64,000 nt of DNA from SZUA-36 sp963753105 (GTDB lineage Bacteria; Pseudomonadota; Gammaproteobacteria; Xanthomonadales; SZUA-36): assembly GCA_963753105.1 (NCBI GenBank), contig CAVWBD010000001.1, positions 62,001-126,000 on the forward strand. The letters are read 5' to 3'. The notes under the pieces were generated by a model. It did no database searches. It had not been told where the DNA came from and saw nothing but the letters and a program-made list of their open reading frames with translations. The position numbers and the translations under genes are program-made. Within the stretch, counting starts at the first letter, position 1, and the number at the start of each line of letters is the position of its first letter. Shown here in pieces: positions 17,530-27,210 of the stretch.

Positions 17530-17604
17530 CATCGTCATTCCCGCGAAAGAACGTCATGCCGGCGAAGCCGTACCCATTGTCCCCGCGAAAGAACGTCATG
17601 CCGG
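17530..17604. repeat. tandem pair of GTCATTCCCGCGAAAG-type intergenic repeats
   Basis: CATCGTCATTCCCGCGAAAG followed by AACGTCATGCCGG occurs at about 17530-17562, and a near-identical CATTGTCCCCGCGAAAG / AACGTCATGCCGG at about 17575-17604. The pair separates ftsY from mutY and is related to the unit after oleD. Confidence 0.7.
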
Positions 17605-17642
17605 GCTAAACCCGGCACCCATTTTCCCCGGATGAAACCACA

Positions 17643-18693
17643 TTGACTCTGCCGTTATTCTCAACACGACTACTGCACTGGTGGGATAAACACGGCCGCA
17701 AGGACCTGCCCTGGCAACACCCCCGCACCGCTTACCGGGTCTGGGTTGCAGAAATCATGCTGCAGCAGACCCAGGTCAAGACCGTCATTCCGTATTTCGA
17801 GCGTTTCATGCAGCGCTTTCCGGACCTGCAAACACTGGCCACCGCAGCAGTGGACGACGTGCTGGCGCTGTGGTCCGGGCTCGGCTACTACGCCCGGGCA
17901 CGCAACCTGCACAAGGCAGCCGGGATCTGTGTGCAGGAGCACGGCTGGAGAACTGCCAAAAACACCGGAATTGCTGGCCACCTTGCCAGGTATTGGTCCG
18001 AGCACGGCCAATGCCATTTACTCGCAGGCCCATGACGCACCCGCCGTGGTGCTGGATGGCAATGTCAAACGGGTGCTGGCGCGGTATTTTGCCGTTGAAG
18101 GCTGGCCCGGCAAATCCGCTATCCACAAGCAAATGTGGGATATGGCCGAACAATTACTGCCCAAAACACGCGGCGCCGATTACACCCAGGCGATCATGGA
18201 CCTCGGGGCGATGCTGTGCACACGCAGCAAGCCACGTTGTGATCAATGCCCGGTTGCCGATGGCTGCCAGGCCCTGCAGAAAAATGCCGTTGAAAACTAC
18301 CCTGCCCCACGGCCACGCATCAAGACCAGCAAAAAATCATTTCACATGCTGATCCTGACCGATGAGCAGGGCCGTGTATTGCTGGAACGCCGCCCACCGG
18401 CGGGCATCTGGGGTGGGCTGTGGTGCCTGCCGGCGGATGACGATGGCATTGAAATAGCAGACAGGCTTGGCCTGAAAGACGCAAAACTGCAACCGTTGCC
18501 CAAGCTGCAACACCAACTGACCCACCTGCGCATGGAAATCCAGCCGTTGATCGGTGATACAGAAATTATGCCGGAAAGCGTAAAATGTGGACCTGACCAG
18601 CGCTGGTTCGACCAAGAGGAGTGGCCCAAAGCGGGGCTGCCAAAACCGGTCCGGGCCTTGCTGGAGACATTCCTTGAGGAGAGGAAAACATGA
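17643..18693 (+). CDS. mutY: MutY, adenine DNA glycosylase (one frameshift as read)
   Basis: MutY removes A mispaired with 8-oxoguanine. The catalytic Glu is in AEIMLQQTQVKTVIPYFERF near residue 37. The helix-hairpin-helix LPGIGPSTANAI and the catalytic Asp in LDGNVKRVLARYF follow in a second frame. The [4Fe-4S] cysteines are in CTRSKPRCDQCPVADGC, and the C-terminal NUDIX-like domain includes RRPPAGIWGGLWCLP. The frame changes near 17945: removing one T in GGCTGGAGAA gives HGGELPKTPELLATLPG. The repaired length, about 350 aa, is normal. The start is TTG at 17643, without a better ATG. The stop overlaps yggX in ATGA. Confidence 0.92.
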
Positions 18694-18977
18694 CTGAACG
18701 TATAGTGCACTGCGCACTGCTGAAAAAGGAACTGCCGGGGCTGGCTTTCCAGACCTATCCGGGCGAACTGGGCAAGAAGATCTATGACACGATTTCCGCC
18801 GAAGCCTGGCAAAACTGGCTGGCCCACCAGACCATCTTGATCAACGAACACCGCCTGAGCCCGATCGAGCCGGAACACCGGAAATATCTCGAAGGCGAGA
18901 TGGAAAAATACTTTTTCGGCGAAGGATCGGCAATACCCGAGGGATATGTGCCCGAAAAGCGACAGAATAAGGCGTAA
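18690..18977 (+). CDS. yggX: YggX, probable Fe(II)-trafficking / oxidative damage protection protein
   Basis: The 95-aa protein matches the small YggX family along its full length: an N-terminal VHCALLKKELPGL with the conserved Cys, GELGKKIYDTISAEAW, NEHRLSP and a C-terminal EKYFFGEG. YggX protects Fe-S enzymes from oxidative damage in E. coli and Salmonella. It overlaps the mutY stop by 4 bp and has a GAGGAGAGG ribosome site, so it is made with MutY, a common gammaproteobacterial pairing linking iron-sulfur protection to oxidised-base repair. Confidence 0.93.
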   Translation: MTERIVHCALLKKELPGLAFQTYPGELGKKIYDTISAEAWQNWLAHQTILINEHRLSPIEPEHRKYLEGEMEKYFFGEGSAIPEGYVPEKRQNKA

Positions 18978-19045
18978 TTTCCTTGACTTGAACCACCTCG
19001 CGCGTTTTAATATCGCGCTCCCCGCCTCGGGGAACGCAAGACCCT

Positions 19046-19121
<76 letters not shown>

Positions 19122-19163
19122 ATCTTTTCAGTTACTTACAACCAACCTCAACTTTCCGGCTAC

Positions 19164-20198
19164 TTACTGATTGTGTACTTTTTGTGTACTCGTTTGTACA
19201 CACGGACGGTTTTTCGCCTGCTCGATCCGTTTTGAGGCGCTTTTTAAGTGCTCTCCACCCAGGTGTGCATAGCGCAAAACCATCTCCATGCAAGACCAGC
19301 CACCCAGCTCCATTAACTCCTGCGAACTGGTGCCGGCCTGGACGTGCCAAGAGGCCCAGGTATGCCGTAAATCATGCCAGCGGAAGTCTTTGATCCCTGC
19401 CCGCTTACAAGCCGCATACCAGGCCTTGGTGGTGGTGCGTGCCACGGGTTTTCCCTTGTACGTAAACACGTACTTCGGGTGCATTCCCTTGAGCCTGTGC
19501 AAGACGCGCTAGAGCATCGTTATTCAACGGCACCACAATCGCCCTGCCCGACTTGGACTCATCGGCATGAATCCAGGCCACGCCACGCTCCATGTCCAGT
19601 TGATCCCACCTGAGGTAACTGCGTTTCTTTGCCTTAAGCCCGGTAGCCAATGTAAAGCTCGCCAGGTCTGCAAGGTGCGTTGGCAGCTCCGTATATAAGC
19701 CGTGCCGCTTCCTCACGCGTGATCCATCGCACACGTTTTTTGGGTTCGGGGTACATCTTGACCTTGGGAATATGATCGATCCATTCCCACTCATCCCGCG
19801 CCATCCGCAAAATTGCACGAATCAGCGCGAGATAGCGATTGGCCGTTGAGGGCGAGGCTTCGCTTTCTTGGCTTCCCCGATCTTGGAAATCAAGCTCCCG
19901 ATTAATTTCATCCAGGTACTTACCGCCTAAGAAACTGATCCATCCATTTCAGCTTGGCCTTGTCCTCGCTCATAGTCGCCTTGTGGTCCTTCTCCCTAAC
20001 CCATTGCACCACGGCTTCCTGCCAGGTGCGTCTCGGTTTCTCACCGAGCTTGTGGACTCGCCACAATTCGACCTTTAAGTGGTCGTGGTACTCCTGTGCT
20101 GCTTCTTTGTCTTTAGTCCCAGTAGATCGGCGTATTCTTTCGCCATTGGGTGCCGTGACAAAGAGCCACCAGGTTTCACCGCGTTTGTATAGTGACAT
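19164..20198 (-). CDS. int: tyrosine recombinase (island integrase), several frameshifts as read
   Basis: Pieces of one integrase of about 345 aa lie in three frames. The N-terminal piece starts at 20198 (MSLYKRGETWWLFVTAPNG, the usual arm-binding start of P4/phage-type integrases). The middle carries SKIGEAKKAKASPSTANRYL and the catalytic Arg in TGLRQRN. The C-terminal piece has WHDLRHTWASW (His-x-x-Arg), LGGW and the nucleophile Tyr in MVLRYAHL. All catalytic residues can be recovered after small indel corrections near 19500, 19640, 19700-19740 and 19900-19930. It adjoins attL and reads towards it, the normal arrangement. Whether it is truly broken or only badly sequenced cannot be decided here. 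Confidence 0.85.
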
Positions 20199-20407
20199 AG
20201 TGATTTCCTCTCACTTGAGCCACTTAACGGTGTTTGCCCACGGCCAGCATAAAGCGAACGGATATAGGCCACAAGATCGTCTTCCAGAAAGACCCATTGC
20301 TTGCCGGGTTTTGCCCCTGGAATTAACCCGGCAATGACCTTGTCCCGAAGTGAGGAAGGGGACATGCAAAGAAATTCGGCAGCTTCTTTCAGGCCCATCG
20401 AGCGCAT
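20075..20407 (-). CDS. AlpA/excisionase-like helix-turn-helix protein
   Basis: About 60 N-terminal residues form a MerR-like/HTH_17 winged helix: MGLKEAAEFLCMSPSSLRDK then a recognition-wing PGKQWVFLEDDLVAYIRSLY. Proteins of this type act as excisionases or regulators in P4-like elements. As read the frame overlaps the integrase start and gives 110 aa, but the tail after LYAGRGQTPLSGSSER lacks coding character. A normal length of about 65-70 aa ending near 20205 is more likely. A GGAGTGACTG ribosome site belongs to an ATG at 20411 that is one base out of frame, so one more indel may lie at the start. It sits directly upstream of int, the usual xis-int order. Confidence 0.7.
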   Translation of the reverse strand: MRSMGLKEAAEFLCMSPSSLRDKVIAGLIPGAKPGKQWVFLEDDLVAYIRSLYAGRGQTPLSGSSERKSLCHYTNAVKPGGSLSRHPMAKEYADLLGLKTKKQHRSTTTT

Positions 20408-20566
20408 ACATCAGTCACTCCACATTTACTCTAATTAAATCATTCACATTCCTCTAGGCGCACCTATCCCGTCAAGCAACGACGGTGCGCTTGCGCATCC
20501 GTCGCTCTGCGTTTGCCGATACCTGGGAGTATCCGTCAGGACTTAGACTCAGGTTCAGAGGGCTGA

Positions 20567-21061
20567 TCAAAATAGATCGCGACTCCTGATCCTGAGATTT
20601 TTAGAAAAAGATATTTCACCGCCCTTGGCTACATATTTTGAGACGTATCGCGACGCAGCTATTTGATTTTCGACCGGCTTAATCCTTGCGAATCCTGCAA
20701 CATCATCCAGCTCTTCCCAGTTATCCATCCAAGTCAGGCGTCGTATGTCACCCACACCCGCGAGAAGCGCGTGTAGGTGAACACGCCCTAACTTCTGATA
20801 CTCAACTGCAACCAGCCAGGCTACTCCGAAGGGTTCTCTTTTATTCCAGCGCCGTCCGTAAATCACCCGATTGATCTTCGAGCACCACAGACAAAATAGT
20901 TTCAATGCCCTTTCAGGGTGCGTGTCATCCGTAAATGTCAAAGTTACAAACCACTCCCAAGGCCAGCGAGCAACAAAATCGCCCCAGGCTTCTCTAAGCA
21001 ATCTCGTTGGGTGCAGTTTTGCCGCTTCTCTTAGTTCGATCTCTAGTGAGTGGTGATTCAT
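20567..21061 (-). CDS. HUH endonuclease / rolling-circle Rep-like protein
   Basis: The 164-aa protein has the three landmarks of HUH replication initiators. Motif I is WFVTLTFTDD near residue 40, motif II is GRVHLHALLAG with the His-x-His metal pair near residue 97, and motif III is RYVSKYVAKGG near residue 140 with candidate nicking Tyr residues. Such proteins nick one strand to start rolling-circle replication of plasmids, filamentous phages and some integrative elements. On this island it would replicate the excised circle. It is shorter than plasmid Reps with a helicase, so host helicase would be needed. It reads the same way as int and xis. Family-level detail is inferred from motifs only. 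Confidence 0.72.
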   Translation of the reverse strand: MNHHSLEIELREAAKLHPTRLLREAWGDFVARWPWEWFVTLTFTDDTHPERALKLFCLWCSKINRVIYGRRWNKREPFGVAWLVAVEYQKLGRVHLHALLAGVGDIRRLTWMDNWEELDDVAGFARIKPVENQIAASRYVSKYVAKGGEISFSKNLRIRSRDLF

Positions 21062-21133
21062 TACCCACTATTATGCACAAAAAGAAGGGGTGAATCAACA
21101 CCCCTCTATAAGAAAATTGCAGATTTAGTTCTA

Positions 21134-21462
21134 TTAAATTTCTGGTGTCTTGATTCCAGGGATCTTACCACGAACTGCTTTCCAGAAGTTTGAAACCTTT
21201 TGAAACGCCTTCCACGCCAACGACTTTTCTGCCAAAGGTCCGACAGTTTCGAGTTCAGATCGGGAAATTAATTCCTAGAATTTTTTCGTATTTAGCCAAG
21301 GTCTTTACGGTGGTGTACAAGAAACATCACTTTCCAGCCAAATTTTCGCCCTATGATCCAGACGCCAATTGCTTGCTCTAATGCGGGAATTTGTCCACGA
21401 AACTCCTTAATTCGTGCATCAATGTTAGAAATGATTTTTTCATCAGGAATGGGCATCTTCAT
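21134..21462 (-). CDS. island protein of about 108 aa, unknown function (two frameshifts as read)
   Basis: A strong AGGAG site precedes an ATG at 21462. The first frame gives 56 aa (MKMPIPDEKIISNIDARIKE onward, ending HHRKDLG at 21292). Dropping one base near 21305 and one C near 21262 continues the protein as KTLAKYEKILGINF, then RSELETVGPLAEKSLAWKAF and a final KIPGIKTPEI, ending at 21134. The span of 329 nt is exactly 327 plus two extra bases, which supports the repair. The peptide is a charged helix followed by a hydrophobic GVWIIGRKFGWKVMFLV. I do not recognise the family. It precedes the Rep-like gene on the same strand and probably shares its transcript. Confidence 0.6.
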
Positions 21463-21601
21463 GAGAATAACTCCTATGAAGTGTAGTGGTGATTATATAC
21501 CCATCGTGAAAAAATTATAGAGTTTTTAGAAATTAAGAAATTGCGACTTTACCTTACCTGAGTTCGCACTGATCATACTGTTCTCTTTGGTATTTATTAT
21601 G

Positions 21602-21652
21602 TATGAATTGATATTCATATTAATTGACATTCATAGTAATACTAAGTATTAT
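21602..21652 (+). promoter_or_regulatory. predicted sigma-70 promoter with operator-like palindrome for the ATPase genes
   Basis: TTGACA at 21624-21629 and TATTAT at 21647-21652 are 17 bp apart, a near-consensus pair 45 bp before the first ATPase start. Just upstream TATGAAT-TGAT-ATTCATA (21602-21619) is a perfect inverted repeat, and TTGATATTCATA / TTGACATTCATA is a direct repeat reaching into the -35. This looks like a repressor site. Confidence 0.6.
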
Positions 21653-21696
21653 CCATAACTCATATGATAAGCAAAGCATACTTTAGGAGTGTAGGT

Positions 21697-22859
21697 ATGG
21701 CCCTTTCAAATGCTAGATTCAGATTTCGCGTAAAAGAAATTACCCTTATTAAGCATAAGTTAACGGAAGGCGACAGCGTTCTGGTTTGCGGTATACGTCG
21801 AATTGGAAAAAGTTGGCTGATGCGTGAAGTGTGCGTACAGCTAGCAGAGGAAGGTCATCAATCTCACTTCATTGATACTCAAGATTTCCAACATCCGCAT
21901 GAACTTGTTGGAGCCGTTCTAAGCGCATTACCAAAGAAGAAGAAAGCGAAGTTAAATAAGATAATTGCGAAAGGCCAGATTTTACCCGCTCGAATCCTTA
22001 GTGGATTAAAGGCCCAAATGACCCGTTTAGGAGCTGATAGTTTTGGTGCTGAGTTTCGGCAAGGAATTATCGATTATTGGCAGCCTCTCAGCGATCTGAT
22101 TGGAGATATAATTGCCGAAAAAGACCAGCCGTTTATCTTAGTTCTCGACGAACTGCCATTCTTCATCGAAAATCTTAAGAATCAAGGATATGAATTGCAT
22201 GTAGTCAACCAGTTGTTGGCTAGTCTTCGTAAATGGAGAGAAGCTGGTTTGCCTATGATTATTGGAGGCTCAATCAGCCTAGAGAATCGACTCGAGGTTC
22301 TTAAAGTTCCGTCTCAGGTATTGGGTGGCTTATTCCGTGTTGAACTAAACCCGTTCTCAAAAAAGGAGGCCCGAGAATTTCTAACAGAACTGGCATTAAG
22401 AACAAGGACGTTTCATGGTGGTCAGAATCAATTAATGACCAAATATTAGAGGTAATTCTCGACTACTTTCCCTTCTTTCTACAAGAGGCATTCGACCGCT
22501 TACATATCGAATCATCAGCGGACAACGTATCAACAGTTTTAGCGAATTCAGTCCTACCGAGTATATATCGAGCTTTCTTCGAACAATTTGACGAACGCCT
22601 TGGACGAGATAGTGAAGATGATACTAACTACTCAGATAATGAGCGAAGAGCCATAAAGGAAATATTCCATAAAATGTGCGACCACCAATTCATCACTATG
22701 GACAAACTCAGCTCCATTACAAATGAACATGGTGTTAATAGTTATCGTCTACTGATCAAATTAAAGCGCGACGACTTTGTTAAAGAACATACTGCAGGCC
22801 AAATCCGATTTGGCTTAAATATGCTCTACACCTGGTGGAACAAACGATTGGAGGCTTGA
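21697..22859 (+). CDS. P-loop ATPase with C-terminal winged helix, first gene of the island cargo (one frameshift)
   Basis: I start at the ATG at 21697, preceded by TTTAGGAGTGT. The predicted protein is 387 aa. Walker A is VCGIRRIGKSWLMRE near residue 33, Walker B is FILVLDELPFF near 150, and GGSIS near 190 takes the sensor-1 place. NPFSKKEAREFL is typical of the archaeal-ATPase/STAND (PF01637-like) group. The frame changes near 22403 (LALR, then NKDVSWWSES), where one base seems to be missing. The C-terminal 70 residues (FITMDKLSS through MLYTWWNKRLEA) look like a winged helix. No membrane segment, nuclease or TIR motif is seen. It ends one base before the next gene, which has its GGAGG site inside this one, so they are co-translated. 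Confidence 0.75.
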
Positions 22860-22860
22860 A

Positions 22861-25800
22861 ATGGGAATAATAGCCAAATTTAACCCATACCAAATGGATG
22901 CCGATGACGTTCGCTCACTGGCAGTAGGGCGGGCATGGATATTAGAAAACTTAATCAAAACAATTGAAGAAAATGCTAAACACTTGGAACAAACCAACAT
23001 ATTCTTTTGACTGGCCCACGAGGTATTGGAAAGTCGTTTCTTCTAAGGCTTCTCGAAATCGAATTGGCCAACAAGAACAAAAAGGATTTTCAATTGGTTT
23101 TGTTACCAGAGGAACAACCCAATTTATACGAGACCTGAAGATTTATTAACTCAAATTCACACTCAATTTACAAAGAACACGAAGACTACAAACACACCGA
23201 CCTGGCACAAGGATGAAAACAGTTCTTGGCCGCAAAAATTGGAATTTGTCGAAAACCGACGTTCATGAAAAACTAGGTCGAAATGGCATAATAATTGTTG
23301 CTATCGAGAATTTTGATGAGCTTTGGAAACGTGCCTTCAAATCAGAAGTCTCCCAGTCGCAATTTCGCAAGATATTGGAAAATGAGCCGTGGCTCATGCT
23401 TATTGCCAGTACACTCAAAACCAGTATTGATGAAAATTATGATGAACGGCTTTTCAAAGTATTTCGACGCGTTGAGTTAAACCCTTGGGATGATGACCAA
23501 CACGCCGAGTATCTGAAGAAAAGAGCAGAACTAACAAATACTGATCTGCCCTCAGAGAAACTTCATCATATCAAAGCATATAGTCACTTTTGCGAGCATT
23601 TCCTCGCATCGCAGTCGTCCTCGCGGATTTGCTACTTCGGCAAAGAGATCTTCTAACTGTGGCTCAAACTTTACAGGAAGTGGTTGATTCTCTAACTGAC
23701 TACTATCTGGACTTACTACGGCGAATTCCCGATAACAGCTTGAAGCTCTTTGATACTATGCTCCGGCAAGGAGAACCTTGCTCCCAGTCGTCAATCGCTA
23801 TTCGTGTTGGGGCCAAGCAAAACGAAATATCCCGTGCTTTCGATTGGCTGCATACATTTGGTTATATAAAACAGGAACCACGAATTAAGGGTGAAAAACA
23901 ACTCTTGTATCGCGCGACTGATCGCATCATGGTGCAGTTCTACCGCATGCGGTATTTCAATCAGGATGATTCAAGTGCCATCGCCTGCATGGCGGATTTT
24001 ATTAAAGACTATTATTCACTTGATGAATTTTACACAAACGCCAAGAACCTACAAAACAAGGGATTCGAATCTGAAGCAAAATCACTGCTAAGAATTTCCT
24101 ACAAACGCCTTGGGTTCGACATCAAATCTCTGGAAGAACAATCAACGAAATATCTCCTCGAGAGTCTTGAGCAACTTTCATCGCTTGAAAATTCATCGAT
24201 TACGTCTATTAGTTCTATGAACGATAAAGAAAAAAACACCAAACTCAAGGCATGCCTAAAAGCAGTAGAGCTTTCCAAATCCTCAGGTGATAGCAAGTCC
24301 CTCGCCAGACATTTATATAGTACGGGAGTGCTTTATTATTCGCTAAATCAATTATAAGATTCTCTTAAAGGCTCATAGAAGCGCTCTAGAGTACTTTCAA
24401 GAACTTGATGACAAAAATCGTCAGGCAAATAGTCTGTATCGGATCGGCTTAAATCTTGAAGGACTCAATCACCATAAAGAAGACAATTCAATCTCATCGT
24501 GAGGCTCTCACACTTTACCGGATGATGGATGACAAGGAGGGTCAAGCTCTAAGTCATAGTCAAATCGGCTGGAATTTTGACGAACTCGGTCAAAACCAAG
24601 AGGCAATTAAGGCTCATAACAGGGCCGCTGAGTTATGCCATGAAACGAATGACAGGTCAGGGCAAGCTTACAATCTAGGACAAGTCGGATGGAGTCTTGG
24701 CAAACTTACTCAGCACCAAGATGCGATTGAGGCTCACCGCGAATCACTTGGGAAAATTTGCCGGGAGTTGGATGAAAAATCAGGGCAAGTTTTCAACCTT
24801 GGACAAATCGGGTGGCAACTTTCGATGCTGGATCGGCATCAGGAAGCAATTGAGGTCCATAACGAGGCTCTGAGAATTTGCCGGGAGTTAGATGAAAAGT
24901 TGAAACAGGCTTTTAATCTAGGACAAGTCGGTTCGAAAATATGGAAAGCTCAATCAACATCAAGAAGCCATTGAGGCTAATCGTAGGCTCTTAAACTTTT
25001 CCAAGAGTTCGGAGACGAAAGCAATCAGGCTTTTTGTCTATTTAGGATAGGCATGAGCCTTAATGAATTGGATCAACACCAAGATGCGATTGAAGCTCAC
25101 CGCGAAGCTTGAACTTAACAGAAAAATAGGTAATAAGGAGGGGCAAGCTTACAATCTTGGAAATATTGGCTGGAATTTTGCAGAACTCAATCAACATCAG
25201 AAAGCGATTAAGGCAAACCGCAAGGCCGTTGAACTTTTCCGAGACCTGGGTGATAAGGATGGCCAGGCGCTCAATCTTGGGCATGTCGGCTGGTATCTTG
25301 CGGATCTCGGTTCGACACCAAGATGCGATCAAGGCTAATAGCGAAGCTCTTGAACTTTATCGAGAACTGGATGCAAAGGACAATCAAGCGTTCATGCTTG
25401 GGCAAATCGGCTGGAGTCTCGAGGAACTCGATCAACACATAGAAGCGCTTGAGGTCCACCGCGAGTCTCTTGAGTTTTACCGAGAACTAGGTGATGAAGA
25501 CAATCAAGCCTTCTGTCTAAGCCGAATCGGACGAAATCTTGAGAAACTTGGTGACTTCCAGAGAGGCGATTGAAACTCATCGCCAATCCCTAGAAGTTTA
25601 CAAATCACTTAACAACAATACCCAACAAGCCTGGACTATTGGCCACATTGGGGCCATGTTAATACTGCAAGGAAACTCAAAGTCAGCATGGCAGACCTTG
25701 GACGAAGCATTTACTTCAGAAGACGAACAGTATTACTTGGCGATAAAAGAGTTCGGTGACGCCGTAGTTTTTAGAAAAAACAGGCGGACGAAAAGCTGGT

Positions 25801-26106
25801 TTTGATGTTGGTGTTCAGTTGCTGCGAGACTTAAGAGAGCGCAAATCTGAGCTCACTATCAACAAAGCATTGCGCTTACTGGTAATCGATTTTTTAAATA
25901 GTCAGGCACTATTTTCTGACCTAATCGCTGAAATGGAAGAAATGTTTGATGAGGAGATCAAAGGTACAGTGGAAATTGCTACTACTTGTCTTAAATATTT
26001 AGCGAGCGACAAAGACGAGAAATTCCTTCAGATGATTGATCCCGATCTGGCAACTGCAGTTCGCGTAATATGCCAAGAAGCCGAGCTATTACATACTACG
26101 AACTAA
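22861..26106 (+). CDS. STAND-like ATPase with winged helix and about eleven 40-residue TPR repeats (many frameshifts)
   Basis: Joined across frames this is about 1080 aa. Residues 1-60 precede a Walker A (QHILLTGPRGIGKSFLL) near 50, followed by Walker B (IIIVAIENFDELW) near 145. A winged helix (LKLFDTMLRQGEPCSQSSIA to QLLYRATDR) lies near 300-370. From about 24365 on, a 40-residue unit of the form IEAHREALELYRELGDK-GQA-NLGQIGW-L-EL-QHQ repeats about eleven times. A helical tail ends at 26106. The ATPase-winged-helix-TPR order is that of STAND sensors such as MalT. Frame changes lie near 22990, 23133, 23255, 23595, 24355, 24480, 24945, 25020-25110, 25315, 25560 and 25800. The protein continues sensibly after each, which argues for sequencing error or recent decay. 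Confidence 0.72.
24365..25690 (+). repeat. tandem 120-bp coding repeats (TPR array) in the second ATPase gene
   Basis: About eleven units of roughly 120 bp encode 40-residue TPR-type helices. DNA phrases such as CAATCTTGGAC/AAATCGGCTGG and CAAGATGCGATTGAGGC recur with each unit. The high similarity between neighbours suggests recent expansion by recombination. Confidence 0.8.
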
Positions 26107-26348
26107 TGAGTAAAGGCTTGATTGCCTCTACAAATCTGCCAAATGAACATGATTTGTAGTTAGAAATATCAGTTTTGAGTTCCTTGGGTCGTAACCTCAG
26201 AAACCACAGGTTTGAACCGCACTGTGTACAAATTGTGTACTACCACCCGTTATTTACCGGTATTTACTGGCTATTTACTGGCACAATTGAATCGAGCAAA
26301 CACCGCAAGCGACTGATTTAGTTAATAATTAAAAGCTGATTGCTCGAT

Positions 26349-26393
<45 letters not shown>

Positions 26394-26544
26394 TCTTCTC
26401 TCTATATCTGGTTCGTCACCCCGTAATACCACTTTGCGTGGACTAAGGTGAATCGAACTGCAGCGCAGTTAGATAGTTGTCGCACATCCCTGTGCTCCAC
26501 CCTTCGGGCACCTTCGGCGACCAAATCCGATCCCGTCGGATTTG

Positions 26545-26561
26545 TCTGCCCCTGGCCACCA
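26545..26561 (+). other. 17-bp partial copy of the tRNA-Phe end outside attR
   Basis: TCTGCCCCTGGCCACCA repeats the last 17 bases of the tRNA again, 152 bp beyond attR. The DNA between holds no gene. It may be the scar of an earlier or tandem insertion at the same site. Confidence 0.6.
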
Positions 26562-26588
26562 TTCCTAACTTGAATCGGTGGATGTCCG

Positions 26589-27203
26589 TCAAAGTTCGTT
26601 GCGTATGGCATTCAATGCATCATCGCTGCTCATGTCGTGAGGCAGTATGCTCACGTACTTGCCATCCTTGCTGATGATGTAGGTTTTCGAGGTATGCTCA
26701 ACCAGGTATTCCAGGGCCGAATCGCTCTCGACCTTGATAAAAAAACCACCATATTGATTGACAACTTTCTGCACCTCCTCGGGCGTACCGGTGATGCCGA
26801 TAAAACCGGGGTGGAAATACGTGGCGTATGCGGTCAGTCTTTCACCCTGGTCCCGCTCCGGGTCAATACTGATGAAAATCGGTTGCACAGATTCCATCTC
26901 GTCCGGTGTCAGCTGTTTGAGCGCAGAAGCAATAATGCTGAGTGTCGTCGGGCACACATCAGGACAGGATGCAAAACCAAAATACATCACCACCAGCTTG
27001 CCGCGGAAGTCGCTTAAACTGACCGGCTTGTCATGCTGGTAAAGCGTAAAGTCACCGCCAAACTTTCCCTCGATGACCTTTACTTTTGTATAACCATCGG
27101 TGTTATTTTCAACACCAGGGTCGGTTTGTGGCAGGTAATGCCGCGCAATACCGATACCCAGCACAAACGCCAGTACACCAATCAGGACAATGACCTTTTT
27201 CAT
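26589..27203 (-). CDS. SCO1/SenC family copper chaperone, membrane-anchored
   Basis: The 204-aa protein has an N-terminal membrane anchor (MKKVIVLIGVLAFVLGIGIA) and a thioredoxin fold. The copper ligands are the CPDVC pair near residue 78 and the His in VEHTSKTYII near residue 165. SCO proteins deliver copper to the CuA site of cytochrome c oxidase. The gene starts 7 bp after the PCu(A)C gene, so the two copper chaperones form an operon, an arrangement seen in many proteobacteria. It lies just outside the right end of the island and is chromosomal. The frame is intact. Confidence 0.92.
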   Translation of the reverse strand: MKKVIVLIGVLAFVLGIGIARHYLPQTDPGVENNTDGYTKVKVIEGKFGGDFTLYQHDKPVSLSDFRGKLVVMYFGFASCPDVCPTTLSIIASALKQLTPDEMESVQPIFISIDPERDQGERLTAYATYFHPGFIGITGTPEEVQKVVNQYGGFFIKVESDSALEYLVEHTSKTYIISKDGKYVSILPHDMSSDDALNAIRNEL

Positions 27204-27210
27204 TTGCGTG

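Noticed and set aside
21190..21381. Plus-strand open frame of 63 codons in the island
   Set aside because: It is antisense to the reconstructed 108-aa gene, which has a strong ribosome site.
24365..25690. Possible CRISPR array suggested by regular repeats
   Set aside because: The period is about 120 bp, repeats vary and the sequence codes for TPR helices throughout. No short direct repeats with unique spacers are seen anywhere in the window.
26402..26611. Minus-strand open frame near attR
   Set aside because: It crosses the partial tRNA copy and repeat-like DNA, with no ribosome site or motif.
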